From positions 1-64,000 of the forward strand of contig NZ_JADNRA010000023.1 in assembly GCF_015709525.1 (NCBI RefSeq): a stretch of DNA of 64,000 nt, read 5' to 3'. Position 1 is the stretch's first letter; each line of letters opens with the position of its first letter. This document shows, piece by piece, positions 52,466 to 60,134 of the stretch. The position numbers were made by a program, and so were the translations under genes. The notes below the pieces were generated by a model. It had not been told where the DNA came from. It searched no databases and saw nothing but the letters and a program-made list of their open reading frames with translations. This DNA is from Methylocystis sp. L43 (lineage in GTDB: Bacteria; Pseudomonadota; Alphaproteobacteria; Rhizobiales; Beijerinckiaceae).

Positions 52466-52710
52466 TGAAGCGCGCTCCCCGCTCTCGCTCTTTGGAAAAG
52501 CTTCGGCGAATGGCCCGGCGCGCGGCTGCGGGCGGCAGACTGTCCCGCGAGCGTGGCTTGACCGACGATGGTCCCGTTTTGGGTGCGCTGCGGCGCGACG
52601 CGCAAGCCGGCCAAGTCTAATAAACTGGCAAAAATTCCCGAATTGCCCTTGGCAGCCGCACGGGAATCTATGACAGTGCGCGGGCGGTTTCGTGAGTTTT
52701 TCGGGGCAAG

Positions 52711-53355
52711 ATGGTCGGCAGCGGGCCAAAGCGGTCGCGTAAGGCTAATAAAGCGGGGGGTAAGGCTGAGGCGGATCGACGACGCCGGCTCATGGTCGTC
52801 ACGATCGCTGATCGGCTCGATTCGCCTTATCTTGCAAACCTTGCGAACCGACTGATCGCCGAACACGCGGCAAGCGGCTTGTCGAAGCCGGAATTCGCCG
52901 AATTCGTCGGCATGTCAGGGTCGCAATTTCGCTATGTGCGTCGCCGGCTCGGGAACCCGTCCATCACGATGTTGGCGGAAATTTCGAAAAAGCTTCGCGT
53001 CCCGCTCTACGAGTTGCTCGAAGCCAAGCCGGTTCGCGATCGTAAGAATCCCTCCGGGGCGAAAATGGTCGAGACGATCGGCGCCGTCGTAAACGAGCGC
53101 TTCCGCAATAGCGGCCTGACCAAACAGGAATTTGCAAAATTTCTGAACGTTTCCCTACCGCAGCTCTACCTCATCACCGATGGCGTATCGAACCCGTCGC
53201 TGCTCGTGCTCGTCGAACTCGCGGAACGATTGGACATCAGCTTGTGGGAATTGCTCGGCGTCGAATCAGCACGCAAACCGGCGAGCGGCGCCAACCGCGC
53301 GGCGAAACCAAAAACTTCGCGAGTTGCGCGGCTTCCTGCTCAACGAGGAGCATAA
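52711..53355 (+). CDS. Regulator with two tandem XRE-type HTH domains
   Basis: 214 residues: a basic N-terminus, HTH 1 (GLSKPEFAEFVGMSGSQFRYVRRRLGN, split), HTH 2 (GLTKQEFAKFLNVSLPQLYLITDGVSN, split) and a basic C-terminus. Each HTH carries the pattern of a Cro/C1-type domain. Divergent from the conserved plasmid gene at 52408, it probably controls that promoter region. ATG 52792 is an alternative start. Confidence 0.75.
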   Translation: MVGSGPKRSRKANKAGGKAEADRRRRLMVVTIADRLDSPYLANLANRLIAEHAASGLSKPEFAEFVGMSGSQFRYVRRRLGNPSITMLAEISKKLRVPLYELLEAKPVRDRKNPSGAKMVETIGAVVNERFRNSGLTKQEFAKFLNVSLPQLYLITDGVSNPSLLVLVELAERLDISLWELLGVESARKPASGANRAAKPKTSRVARLPAQRGA

Positions 53356-53499
53356 GGAGCGAGCGCACAGGGTCCATTCCTTGGTTTGCGCCCCCAGCGC
53401 CCGCCTCGACGCCTTGTTGGGTCAGCGATTAGGTCTCCCGCGCGAGGCCGCGCATTCTGATGAGATATTCACCGCCGCCGCGCTCGCCCAAGGCCGGCC

Positions 53500-54423
53500 T
53501 CAGCCGCGCGGAGTCCTGTTCCCGAACCAACCCAAGACCGCCGCGATCAAGGCGCGGAGGCCCGTCGCATGGGGCGGTGCCTCCTGGGCTGGGGGCACAT
53601 CCAGGCGATCCAGATACCGCCGAACGTCGAACATCGGGTCGCCGACAGCCCTCGCCGGATAGTGCGGGCAAGCCTTGCCGTGCCGCCGCGTCAGGCGGTC
53701 GGACGGGACGACCGTCCCCAGGTTGGCGTCGTAGGCAAAGTACGCGCTACGGGGCGGGTCTCCCATCCAGGGGCTCACCAGTTGCACGACCAGGCCCACG
53801 GCCGTCGACGCCAGCACGCCGTTCGGCCAGACGACCTGCGGCCTGCTGCCGGCGACGCCGTACCGCTGGGCCTCAGCCTTCAGTCGTTCATCGGTGACCA
53901 GCTGCAGGCATCGCAAGCAGGGCTCGCCGGGCATCGACAACACGACCTGGCCGCTAACCAGGCTTTGCCCCGAGCTCGGCAACGGTGTTACGTCCATGCC
54001 CATATCGATGTAGGGGATCATGAAGCGGCGGCAGAAGGCCTCGAGTTCGTCCTTCGAGCCGATATGATCGAGGCCGCCGACAATGATGTCGCAGCCCTTC
54101 AGAAGGTCACCAACATCCTGCCACTTGGCGCGGCGCATGACGATCCGCGCGTCCGGGTTCACCGCGCGGATCACCTGTGCGGCGATCTCCACCTTCGGGC
54201 GCTCAGCCTTCACGTCCTCCAGGGTGCCGCCGACCAGCCTGTTGAGATTGGTCAGGGTGATGATGTCGTCGTCGAGGAGGACGAAGCCGCCGATCCCAAG
54301 GTGGGCCAGCTGCTGGGCCACATGCGAGTTGCCGCCGCCCAGTCCGACCAGGCCGACGGTCGCCGCCGCCAGCCGCGCGTCACTGTTCGCGCCGAGGAAG
54401 CTTTGTCGATCAAGCCAGGTCAT
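53500..54423 (-). CDS. ThiF/MoeB-type E1-like activating enzyme of the ubiquitin-like operon
   Basis: 307 residues. Rossmann adenylation domain with GLVGLGGGNSH (25-34), catalytic Arg in TNLNRLVGG (62), Lys77 and Asp119 (GGLDHIG), and a zinc-type CLRC (169-172). The usual partner CxxC is reduced to one Cys (ACPHY). The short hydrophobic C-terminus (ALIAAVLGWF) is unusual. It would adenylate the ubiquitin-like protein. Its start lies 14 bases inside the JAMM gene, so expression is coupled. Last gene of the operon. Confidence 0.9.
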   Translation of the reverse strand: MTWLDRQSFLGANSDARLAAATVGLVGLGGGNSHVAQQLAHLGIGGFVLLDDDIITLTNLNRLVGGTLEDVKAERPKVEIAAQVIRAVNPDARIVMRRAKWQDVGDLLKGCDIIVGGLDHIGSKDELEAFCRRFMIPYIDMGMDVTPLPSSGQSLVSGQVVLSMPGEPCLRCLQLVTDERLKAEAQRYGVAGSRPQVVWPNGVLASTAVGLVVQLVSPWMGDPPRSAYFAYDANLGTVVPSDRLTRRHGKACPHYPARAVGDPMFDVRRYLDRLDVPPAQEAPPHATGLRALIAAVLGWFGNRTPRG

Positions 54424-54925
54424 GGGCCCCCCATTCGCGCTGCATCGGCGCGTCGATACGCTGGAACTGGTCGATGGTCACCGGCGGCCGGTGGTTGGCC
54501 AGCCACAGGAGGCCGTGGGCGGCGTCGTTGCTTAGGACAAGCAGGCCGTGCGGCATACGCGGCGTGGTTTCGAAGAAACCGGGGACGAAGTCCTTGGCGC
54601 TGTTCAAGTCCACGCCGCTGAACCCTGGCTTGCCGTGGCCGCCGTGCGTGTGGACGTGCAACAGCGCCGCCGCAGGCCGGTAGGCCGACTGCACGGCCTT
54701 GCGCATGGCTGCCGAGCCGATCTTGGCTCCGACCTTGCGGTTGACCTCGTAGTCCTCATCCGCGACCGGCATGTAGTCGCGGACCGTTAGAAGCAGGCGG
54801 TCGCCGAGGTCGGCGGCGCCGGCCGTGAAGAAGCCCACGCGTTCGTAGGCGAAGGCGTGCGGCCGATGGAGGTCCTGGCGGACGGCGTCCAGCAGCCGGC
54901 CGTCGATCTTCAGATGTACCGTCAT
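54410..54925 (-). CDS. JAMM/Mov34 isopeptidase of the ubiquitin-like operon
   Basis: 171 residues from ATG 54925. JAB1/MPN fold with the metal-binding residues E28 and H92-T-H94 followed by S103 and D106 (VHTHGGHGKPGFSGVD). Expected to cleave or mature the ubiquitin-like protein or remove it from targets. The start overlaps the E2-like gene by ATGA. Confidence 0.88.
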   Translation of the reverse strand: MTVHLKIDGRLLDAVRQDLHRPHAFAYERVGFFTAGAADLGDRLLLTVRDYMPVADEDYEVNRKVGAKIGSAAMRKAVQSAYRPAAALLHVHTHGGHGKPGFSGVDLNSAKDFVPGFFETTPRMPHGLLVLSNDAAHGLLWLANHRPPVTIDQFQRIDAPMQREWGAHDLA

Positions 54926-55254
54926 TGCAGCGGCCTCAAATGCGCGCCCAGGATCTCGTCCCAGCCGAGGCCGGGATCGACGCCGTTCCACGACATGGCG
55001 TGCCATGGCGCGCCGAGGATGTTGTGCGTGGTCCAGTTCTGGCCGCGGTTGGGGAAGGGCTTCGACAGGAAAAGGCGGGAGACGTAGCCGCTGTGCTGGC
55101 GGGGGCAGAGCAGGCCGTCGACCGTCTCCACCGCGCCCGCGTGCTGGACCCGCAACTCCGGAAGATGGACGAGCGGTTGCCCGCCATCTTCGTGGAGTTC
55201 GGCCCGACGGCAGATCCGGCGAAGCTTGCGCAGTTCTGACGCCGGGTCCCTCAC
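54922..55254 (-). CDS. E2-like protein (prokaryotic E2 family) of the ubiquitin-like operon
   Basis: 110 residues. The pattern LLCPRQHSGYVSRLFLS (48-64), then GQNWTTHNILGAPWHAMSWN (71-90) and ILGAHLRPLQ resembles the prokaryotic E2_E family that accompanies multi-ubiquitin operons. Cys50 is the best candidate for the thioester cysteine; Cys15 is the other. Overlaps both neighbours by ATGA. Assignment leans on context and on family resemblance. Confidence 0.72.
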   Translation of the reverse strand: MRDPASELRKLRRICRRAELHEDGGQPLVHLPELRVQHAGAVETVDGLLCPRQHSGYVSRLFLSKPFPNRGQNWTTHNILGAPWHAMSWNGVDPGLGWDEILGAHLRPLQ

Positions 55255-55958
55255 GACGAGTGCCCCGCCGGCGGGTGCGAGGAGAACTCCATGCCCTCGC
55301 GGATCTTGATGTGCTCGCCCGGCTTCAGCTCGCGGAACTCGCCGTCCCGCTCAATCAGGTCGAGCAGGTAGCCAGCCGGGGCGGAGAACACCGCGATCAG
55401 CTGTTCGGTTGTGTAAACACCCCGTTCCAGCTCGAACGGCGCCTCCTTGTAGTAGACCGTCACCGTCTTGGGCGGGTTGCGCAGCATCAGCCGCTCCACA
55501 CCCTTGCCGGCCAGGTCCACCTGGTCGTCGTCGTCGAGGACGACGTCGCCGTCCTCGTTGTCGAGCACGAGCACCCGCCCATCCTCAACCTTGGCCAGGA
55601 ACTTGATGTGCTTGGCCGCCAGCTTCGCCTTCGGCCACTTCATCGAGAGCCCCTCCACGGTGAAGCGGTGGAGGTCATCGCCGCGTGTGACGAAGAAGCG
55701 CTCGACGCCTTCCTCGCCCAGGTCGACGGGTTCGGTGGGGCGGATCGACTCCAGCTCGCCAGAACGCAGGTGGCGCAGGATGACGAACGCCTCGATCGGA
55801 TGGGCGCCGGCGGCTTCAGCGATCTGCGCGCCGACCACCGTGCGGTCGTCGAAACGCACGCGGCGGAACTGGAAGGTTTCGTCACCAAGCTCGACCGAGA
55901 AAACGCCGGCGGCGTCTCGGTCGATGGCGCTCTCCTCCTGGGGAATGAGCTGGGTCAT
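55251..55958 (-). CDS. Triple ubiquitin-like (multiubiquitin) protein
   Basis: 235 residues with three tandem beta-grasp ubiquitin-like repeats: about 18-92, 95-161 and 164-225. Each repeat ends in a similar strand (VDLGEEGVERFFV, VDLAGKGVERLML, HIKIREGMEF), and each has a charged hydrophobic strand/helix start. This fits the Multiubiquitin family (PF14452). The C-terminus reads EFSSHPPAGHSS and has no Gly-Gly. It is the first gene of the operon and overlaps the E2-like gene by ATGA. ATG 55958 is preferred over 56024 because the extra residues are not domain-like. Confidence 0.85.
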   Translation of the reverse strand: MTQLIPQEESAIDRDAAGVFSVELGDETFQFRRVRFDDRTVVGAQIAEAAGAHPIEAFVILRHLRSGELESIRPTEPVDLGEEGVERFFVTRGDDLHRFTVEGLSMKWPKAKLAAKHIKFLAKVEDGRVLVLDNEDGDVVLDDDDQVDLAGKGVERLMLRNPPKTVTVYYKEAPFELERGVYTTEQLIAVFSAPAGYLLDLIERDGEFRELKPGEHIKIREGMEFSSHPPAGHSS

Positions 55959-56041
55959 GGGGTGGTTCACCTCGGTCTTGGGTTCAGGGCCAACGCCGGC
56001 CCGCGACAATGGTGATGACAGCAATTCCTCACGGAGTCAAT

Positions 56042-56070
56042 ATAACGCACTATCGCTGGCGTTTATGTTT
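56042..56070 (-). promoter_or_regulatory. Possible promoter of the ubiquitin-like operon
   Basis: On the minus strand: TTTACA (56070-56065), 17 bases, then GATAGT (56047-56042 region), giving moderate matches to -35 and -10. It is placed about 80 bases before the multiubiquitin ATG at 55958. Assigned by position and spacing; weak. Confidence 0.4.
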
Positions 56071-56098
56071 GTGTAAAGCACATTAGATGTCAGCTCCA

Positions 56099-56127
56099 TT
56101 GACACAGCTTCGCAAAGCTGTCATTAT
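56099..56127 (+). promoter_or_regulatory. Promoter with palindromic operator of the XRE gene
   Basis: TTGACA (56099-56104), exactly 17 bases, then CATTAT (56122-56127). An inverted repeat ACAGCTT-CGCA-AAGCTGT (56104-56121) fills the spacer and overlaps the -35 tip. Transcription would begin at about 56134, which is the ATG, so the mRNA may be leaderless. A palindrome here is a typical autorepressor site. Confidence 0.75.
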
Positions 56128-56133
56128 GTTTGC

Positions 56134-56460
56134 ATGGACGACATGGAAATCTACCGGCAGCTTGGCAAAAACGTCGCACGCCTACGGAACGAGAGGGGCA
56201 GCACTCAGGCCGAGATCGCCGCGCAGATCGGGCTGACCCGCGCGTCGCTCGCCAATATCGAAACCGGTCGCCAGAAGGTCCTGATGCACCACGTCTTCCG
56301 CCTGGCCAACGCGCTCGACTGCGCCTCCATCATCGAACTCGTGCCCGCGAGCTTTGATTTCTCCGACGACGTCCAGCCGATCACCACCCACGGCAGTCCA
56401 CTCAGCCAGCAGCAGCATGCGCTGGTGCAGCGGTTCGTTCAGTCAGCCGGAAAGCGCTGA
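56134..56460 (+). CDS. XRE-family transcriptional regulator
   Basis: 108 residues. Cro/C1-type HTH at about 8-62 (LGKNVARLRNERGSTQAEIAAQIGLTRASLANIETGR, split), then a short tail that may form a dimer interface. There is no SD before the ATG; the predicted transcription start coincides with it. It probably represses its own promoter and possibly the divergent ubiquitin-like operon. The ImmA-like gene follows after 2 bases. Confidence 0.88.
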   Translation: MDDMEIYRQLGKNVARLRNERGSTQAEIAAQIGLTRASLANIETGRQKVLMHHVFRLANALDCASIIELVPASFDFSDDVQPITTHGSPLSQQQHALVQRFVQSAGKR

Positions 56461-56462
56461 CC

Positions 56463-56975
56463 ATGGCGGACAAGGCCAAGGCCCGCGCGGCGGCGCTCCG
56501 ACTCATCGAAGAACACGGTGTGCGCGCCGCGCCTGTACCGCTTGATCGCATCATACGGGCGGCCGGCGTGGTCGTGCAGTATGGGCCTTTCGATGGAGAA
56601 CTTTCGGGGATGGCCTTCATCAAGGACGGCCAGCCGATGATCGGCGTGAACTCTCTTCACGCCTCGACCCGCCAGAGGTTCACCCTGGCGCACGAGCTTG
56701 GACACATCCTCCTCCACCGACCTGTGCTCGAGGCCAGCGGCGTGCATGTCGACAAGGGGAGCCTGCGGCGCGACAGCTTGGCCTCTGAGGGCGTCGATGA
56801 TCAGGAGATTGAGGCTAATAACTTCGCGGCCGAACTCCTGATGCCCGAGCCGCTACTCGCCGCCGCCCTCGATGGCCACAACCTCGACTTCGAAGACGAG
56901 GAGGCGGTCCAGGCCCTGGCTAAGAAGTTCAAGGTCAGCACCATGGCGCTGCAATTCCGAGTTCAGCGGATCTAA
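56463..56975 (+). CDS. ImmA/IrrE-type metallopeptidase
   Basis: 170 residues. Zinc protease motif HELGH at 77-81 inside TLAHELGHILLHRP, preceded by a winged-helix-like N-terminus (LDRIIRAAGVVVQY) and followed by ANNFAAELLMPEPLL, typical of the ImmA/IrrE (DUF955) family. Such enzymes cleave XRE-type repressors (ImmA of ICEBs1) or act as DNA-damage switches. Being directly downstream of an XRE gene, it may relieve that repressor. The target is inference. Confidence 0.9.
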   Translation: MADKAKARAAALRLIEEHGVRAAPVPLDRIIRAAGVVVQYGPFDGELSGMAFIKDGQPMIGVNSLHASTRQRFTLAHELGHILLHRPVLEASGVHVDKGSLRRDSLASEGVDDQEIEANNFAAELLMPEPLLAAALDGHNLDFEDEEAVQALAKKFKVSTMALQFRVQRI

Positions 56976-56986
56976 AGGGTGGACCA

Positions 56987-58378
56987 ATGGGCTTCGTGAT
57001 CTATGACCTTGAGACCACAGGCCTCAAAAAGCGCTTCGACCAAATCATACAGTTCGCCGCGGTCCGGACGGACGAGAGCCTTGCCGTGGTCGAGCGGGTC
57101 GAGTTCGAGGGCCGCCTTCGGCCGCACATTCTTCCCTCGCCCGGCGCCCTTCACATTACCGGGGCCCGCTACGGTGATCTGATCGACCCGCTGCGTCCGT
57201 CATATGACGCCATGATGGGCAGCATCCACGAGACCCTGATACGTTGGACACCTTCGATGTTCATCGGCTTTAACTCGGTCGGTTACGACGACGAGGTGTT
57301 GCGCCAGGCGCTTTATGAGGCCCTACGACCGCCGATCTTCATCACCAACATGAAGGGCAACTCGCGCGGCGATCTGCTCAAGCTCGCCCGCGTGGTCGGG
57401 ACGCTCCGACCCGATGTCTTGAAGTGCGCTCGTGACGCGGATGGCCGCCGGGTCTTCCGGCTGGCCGAGCTTGCTCGGGCGAATGGGATCGATCCCGGCC
57501 GATCCCATACCGCCGACGCCGACGTGGCGACGACCCTGGCGCTCTGCCAGCTGATCGCCGCCAAGGCGCCGGTTCTCTGGTCGAGCTTCATGCGTTTCTC
57601 TAACAAGGCGGCCGTCATTGAGTTCATCGCCGAACACGACGCCTTCGCGGCGTTCGAGTTCACCGGCGGGCGGCAGGACGTTCATCCTGTGACGGCCATC
57701 GGCTTTAAGCCGGCCGACAAGAACGTGCGCTACTGCCTGGATCTGACGGCCGACCACAACACCTTGCGGCGAATGACGGCGGACGAGTTGCTGGCCGAAG
57801 TGTCGAAGCGCGAAGGGCCGATCCGCCGCCTGAAGGCGAACGCTTCACCGATCGTCACCGAGCTTTGGGAATTGGACGCCGAGTTGCTCGGGGATTTCAC
57901 CGAGGCGGACCTCGAGGCGACCGCCGCCGCCGTTCGCGGCGACGAGAACTTCGTTCGTAGACTTGTTGCCGCCGCCATTGCTTCGGAACCCACCTGGTCG
58001 AAGTCGAGCTACGTCGAGCTTCAAATCTACGACGACTTCATCGAGGACCACGACGAAGGCGTCTGCCGACGCTTCCACGCCGCGCCGTGGCCCGACCGCC
58101 TCGCCATCATCGACCGCTTCCAAGACCCTCGGCTGAAAAAGCTTGCGCGTCGGCTCATCTACTTCGAACGTCCCGATCTGCTGGACGCCGACATGCGTGG
58201 GCGGATGGACTTGGCCGTCTGGGGCCGCCTCAGGGGCCAGGAGCCGAACGCCCCAGGTCGCACCTTCGCCGCGACACTTCACGAGCTCGACGCGCTGCAG
58301 GCCGAGGTCGTGACGATTGATCCCTCGCTGCGGAGCTACCGGGCCTATCTGCAGGCGCAGCTGGTCGCCGCCGCGTGA
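56987..58378 (+). CDS. ExoI-like 3'-5' exonuclease (DEDDh)
   Basis: 463 residues. N-terminal DnaQ/DEDD exonuclease with YDLETTGL (Asp7 and Glu9), FIGFNSVGYDDEVLRQALY (second Asp) and HTADADVAT (His and Asp). The GFNSVGYDDEV segment is close to E. coli exonuclease I, and the length matches SbcB. The long C-terminal domain (about 200-463) has no recognised motifs. It is the third gene of the operon, 11 bases after the ImmA-like gene. It could be the nucleic-acid effector of the module. Confidence 0.88.
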   Translation: MGFVIYDLETTGLKKRFDQIIQFAAVRTDESLAVVERVEFEGRLRPHILPSPGALHITGARYGDLIDPLRPSYDAMMGSIHETLIRWTPSMFIGFNSVGYDDEVLRQALYEALRPPIFITNMKGNSRGDLLKLARVVGTLRPDVLKCARDADGRRVFRLAELARANGIDPGRSHTADADVATTLALCQLIAAKAPVLWSSFMRFSNKAAVIEFIAEHDAFAAFEFTGGRQDVHPVTAIGFKPADKNVRYCLDLTADHNTLRRMTADELLAEVSKREGPIRRLKANASPIVTELWELDAELLGDFTEADLEATAAAVRGDENFVRRLVAAAIASEPTWSKSSYVELQIYDDFIEDHDEGVCRRFHAAPWPDRLAIIDRFQDPRLKKLARRLIYFERPDLLDADMRGRMDLAVWGRLRGQEPNAPGRTFAATLHELDALQAEVVTIDPSLRSYRAYLQAQLVAAA

Positions 58379-58651
58379 GGCCACTGGCCACTCGGCCTAG
58401 CATCCCGTCTGGACCGGCGGGGGCCCATCGCGGGGGCGGCAGCCGAGCGACCGCCATCACCAGGTTTTCCGGAGGCAGACTGCGGGCGCATCGCCGAGGA
58501 CGGTTGTAGATGGCGCGCATCGTCAATGCGCGCGAACGCGCGCGCTCTGGCGGGACGTCCGCTTCGGCAGGTTCGCCACCGAATAGCTGCCGGGCGGCAA
58601 GTGGCCCATTTGGTACCGAAGCGAAGCGGGCCAAACTTCCGCTTTTGGCGT

Positions 58652-59560
58652 TCATTCCTCGATTATGCGTTTTAGGGCTTCGGCGCGATCCCCAGCCACG
58701 GTCTTGTAGAGCTTGTCGAAGTCCTGACCCTTCGCGACGCAGTAGAGGATTCGAACCGTGATTTCAGGGTGCGCGGCGCGCAGTTCACGTGCGGCCTTGA
58801 GGCCCGGCCCATCGTTGTCGGCATAGATCGTGAGCCTCGTCACGTCGTTGGGCCAATTGACGACGCCGAAGCGGTCGGCGCCAAGCGTCGCCCATACAGG
58901 CTCGTCGAATAGCAATTGCGCGGCCCACGCCTTCTCGAAACCCTCGGCGATGCCAAGCGCGAGAGCGGCCGGTGCGAGGCGGAGCATGGACGCGCCGAGC
59001 GGGCCGATCGCACGCCTGGGATATTCAACGTCGGCTTTGCGCCGGCCGCACGGATGCAGGAAGGTGAGTTGAACGCCAATGATTTCGCGCGTCGGCGCCT
59101 GGACGGCGGAAACAAGACAGGGCAGGGCGCTTCGCGGCCGCTCTTTGTCGTAGCGATAGGAGGGTAGGAAGCGGATTGACGCCGGCGGCGTGGTCGGTAG
59201 ACCGCGCTCCGCCAAGAAGCCCTCGGCGATCGTCCCCTTAACGGACACCGCCGATTGCCAGATTCGGCGCGCATAGGCGCTCGTGGTTTTCGGCGCCGGC
59301 TTGTCCTTGAGCGGCGGTCGATCTGTGATTTCGGCGCGCGCGTTCAGGTCAACGGCGTTGATGGCGGCGATAACATCGCGCGGATCACAGCCAGCGAAAC
59401 AATGCAGGATCACGCCCTTGTCGCCGTTGTTGACGCTGAGCGAGGGCCGTCGATCGCCGCGTTGCTTTCCATGAGTCTTCACCGGACAATGGCAGAGATA
59501 GCCACGTCCCTCGCGTCGCCCGCCCAGGAGCTGAGCGACGGCATCGGCGCTTACCAGCAT
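58652..59560 (-). CDS. Toprim-domain protein with zinc-finger (primase-like)
   Basis: 302 residues from ATG 59560 (MLVSADAVAQLLGG). N-terminal CHC2-like zinc section (YLCHCPVKTHGKQRGDRRPS and ILHCFAGC), then Toprim with LGIAEGFEKAWAAQ and LTIYADNDGPGLKAA. A relative of the 43706-44719 gene but with an intact zinc part. It starts only 2 bases after the nuclease stop, so it belongs to the conjugation operon. Probably acts in DNA processing during transfer. Confidence 0.85.
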   Translation of the reverse strand: MLVSADAVAQLLGGRREGRGYLCHCPVKTHGKQRGDRRPSLSVNNGDKGVILHCFAGCDPRDVIAAINAVDLNARAEITDRPPLKDKPAPKTTSAYARRIWQSAVSVKGTIAEGFLAERGLPTTPPASIRFLPSYRYDKERPRSALPCLVSAVQAPTREIIGVQLTFLHPCGRRKADVEYPRRAIGPLGASMLRLAPAALALGIAEGFEKAWAAQLLFDEPVWATLGADRFGVVNWPNDVTRLTIYADNDGPGLKAARELRAAHPEITVRILYCVAKGQDFDKLYKTVAGDRAEALKRIIEE

Positions 59561-59562
59561 CG

Positions 59563-60126
59563 CTATCGCGGTCGAGCGCCGCGCGCCGCTTCGATGAGGA
59601 TCTTCGACGGGTGGGGTAGGTCGGCCGCAGCCCAAAGGCCACGCTTTGCTTTCGACGCCTCGCGCTCGGCGACGGCGTATTCGAATTTCGTCGCTTTGCC
59701 GGCGGCGTCAGTCGCCGCGAAGGCGAAGCCCTGCGTGATAAGCACGGTGCCGAGGTCGAGCGTATTCCTTCCGATATGGACGGCGCAAACCGAGAAGATG
59801 ACTGGTGGCGCGCCAGCCCGCGCAATAGCAGTGCATCGAGGCTTCGCGTCGCGAACGATCGCAGCGAGATAGGCGACCGATGCCTCCCCACAATCGGTGC
59901 GGACCTTGGCCGAGTTCGTGAAAAACGTCCCGCGAATACAGCTCTGAACGCCATAGAGCCGAAAGGTCTGACCGTTGGCGGACCAAGTGTCGCCGGTCTG
60001 GAAGGTAACGCCGGATTGCGGGAAATTGAACACTGGCAGCGCACTCACCGTTTGCGTCTGTGCGCTGGCGAGCAAGGGGAGCGCCGTCGATGCGACGATG
60101 AGGGCGAGTCGTGCTGCGGCGCGCAT
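59563..60126 (-). CDS. Secreted SNase-like nuclease (thermonuclease family)
   Basis: 187 residues from ATG 60126. Signal peptide (ARLALIVASTALPLLASAQT) and an SNase-like beta-barrel (FRLYGVQSC, ARAGAPPVIFSV, ITQGFAFAATD, ASKAKRGLW). Such proteins often sit in conjugative operons. Position and signal peptide suggest a periplasmic role. The characteristic Arg/Asp/Glu triad cannot be fixed with certainty by eye. Confidence 0.78.
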   Translation of the reverse strand: MRAAARLALIVASTALPLLASAQTQTVSALPVFNFPQSGVTFQTGDTWSANGQTFRLYGVQSCIRGTFFTNSAKVRTDCGEASVAYLAAIVRDAKPRCTAIARAGAPPVIFSVCAVHIGRNTLDLGTVLITQGFAFAATDAAGKATKFEYAVAEREASKAKRGLWAAADLPHPSKILIEAARGARPR

Positions 60127-60134
60127 GGTTTTCG

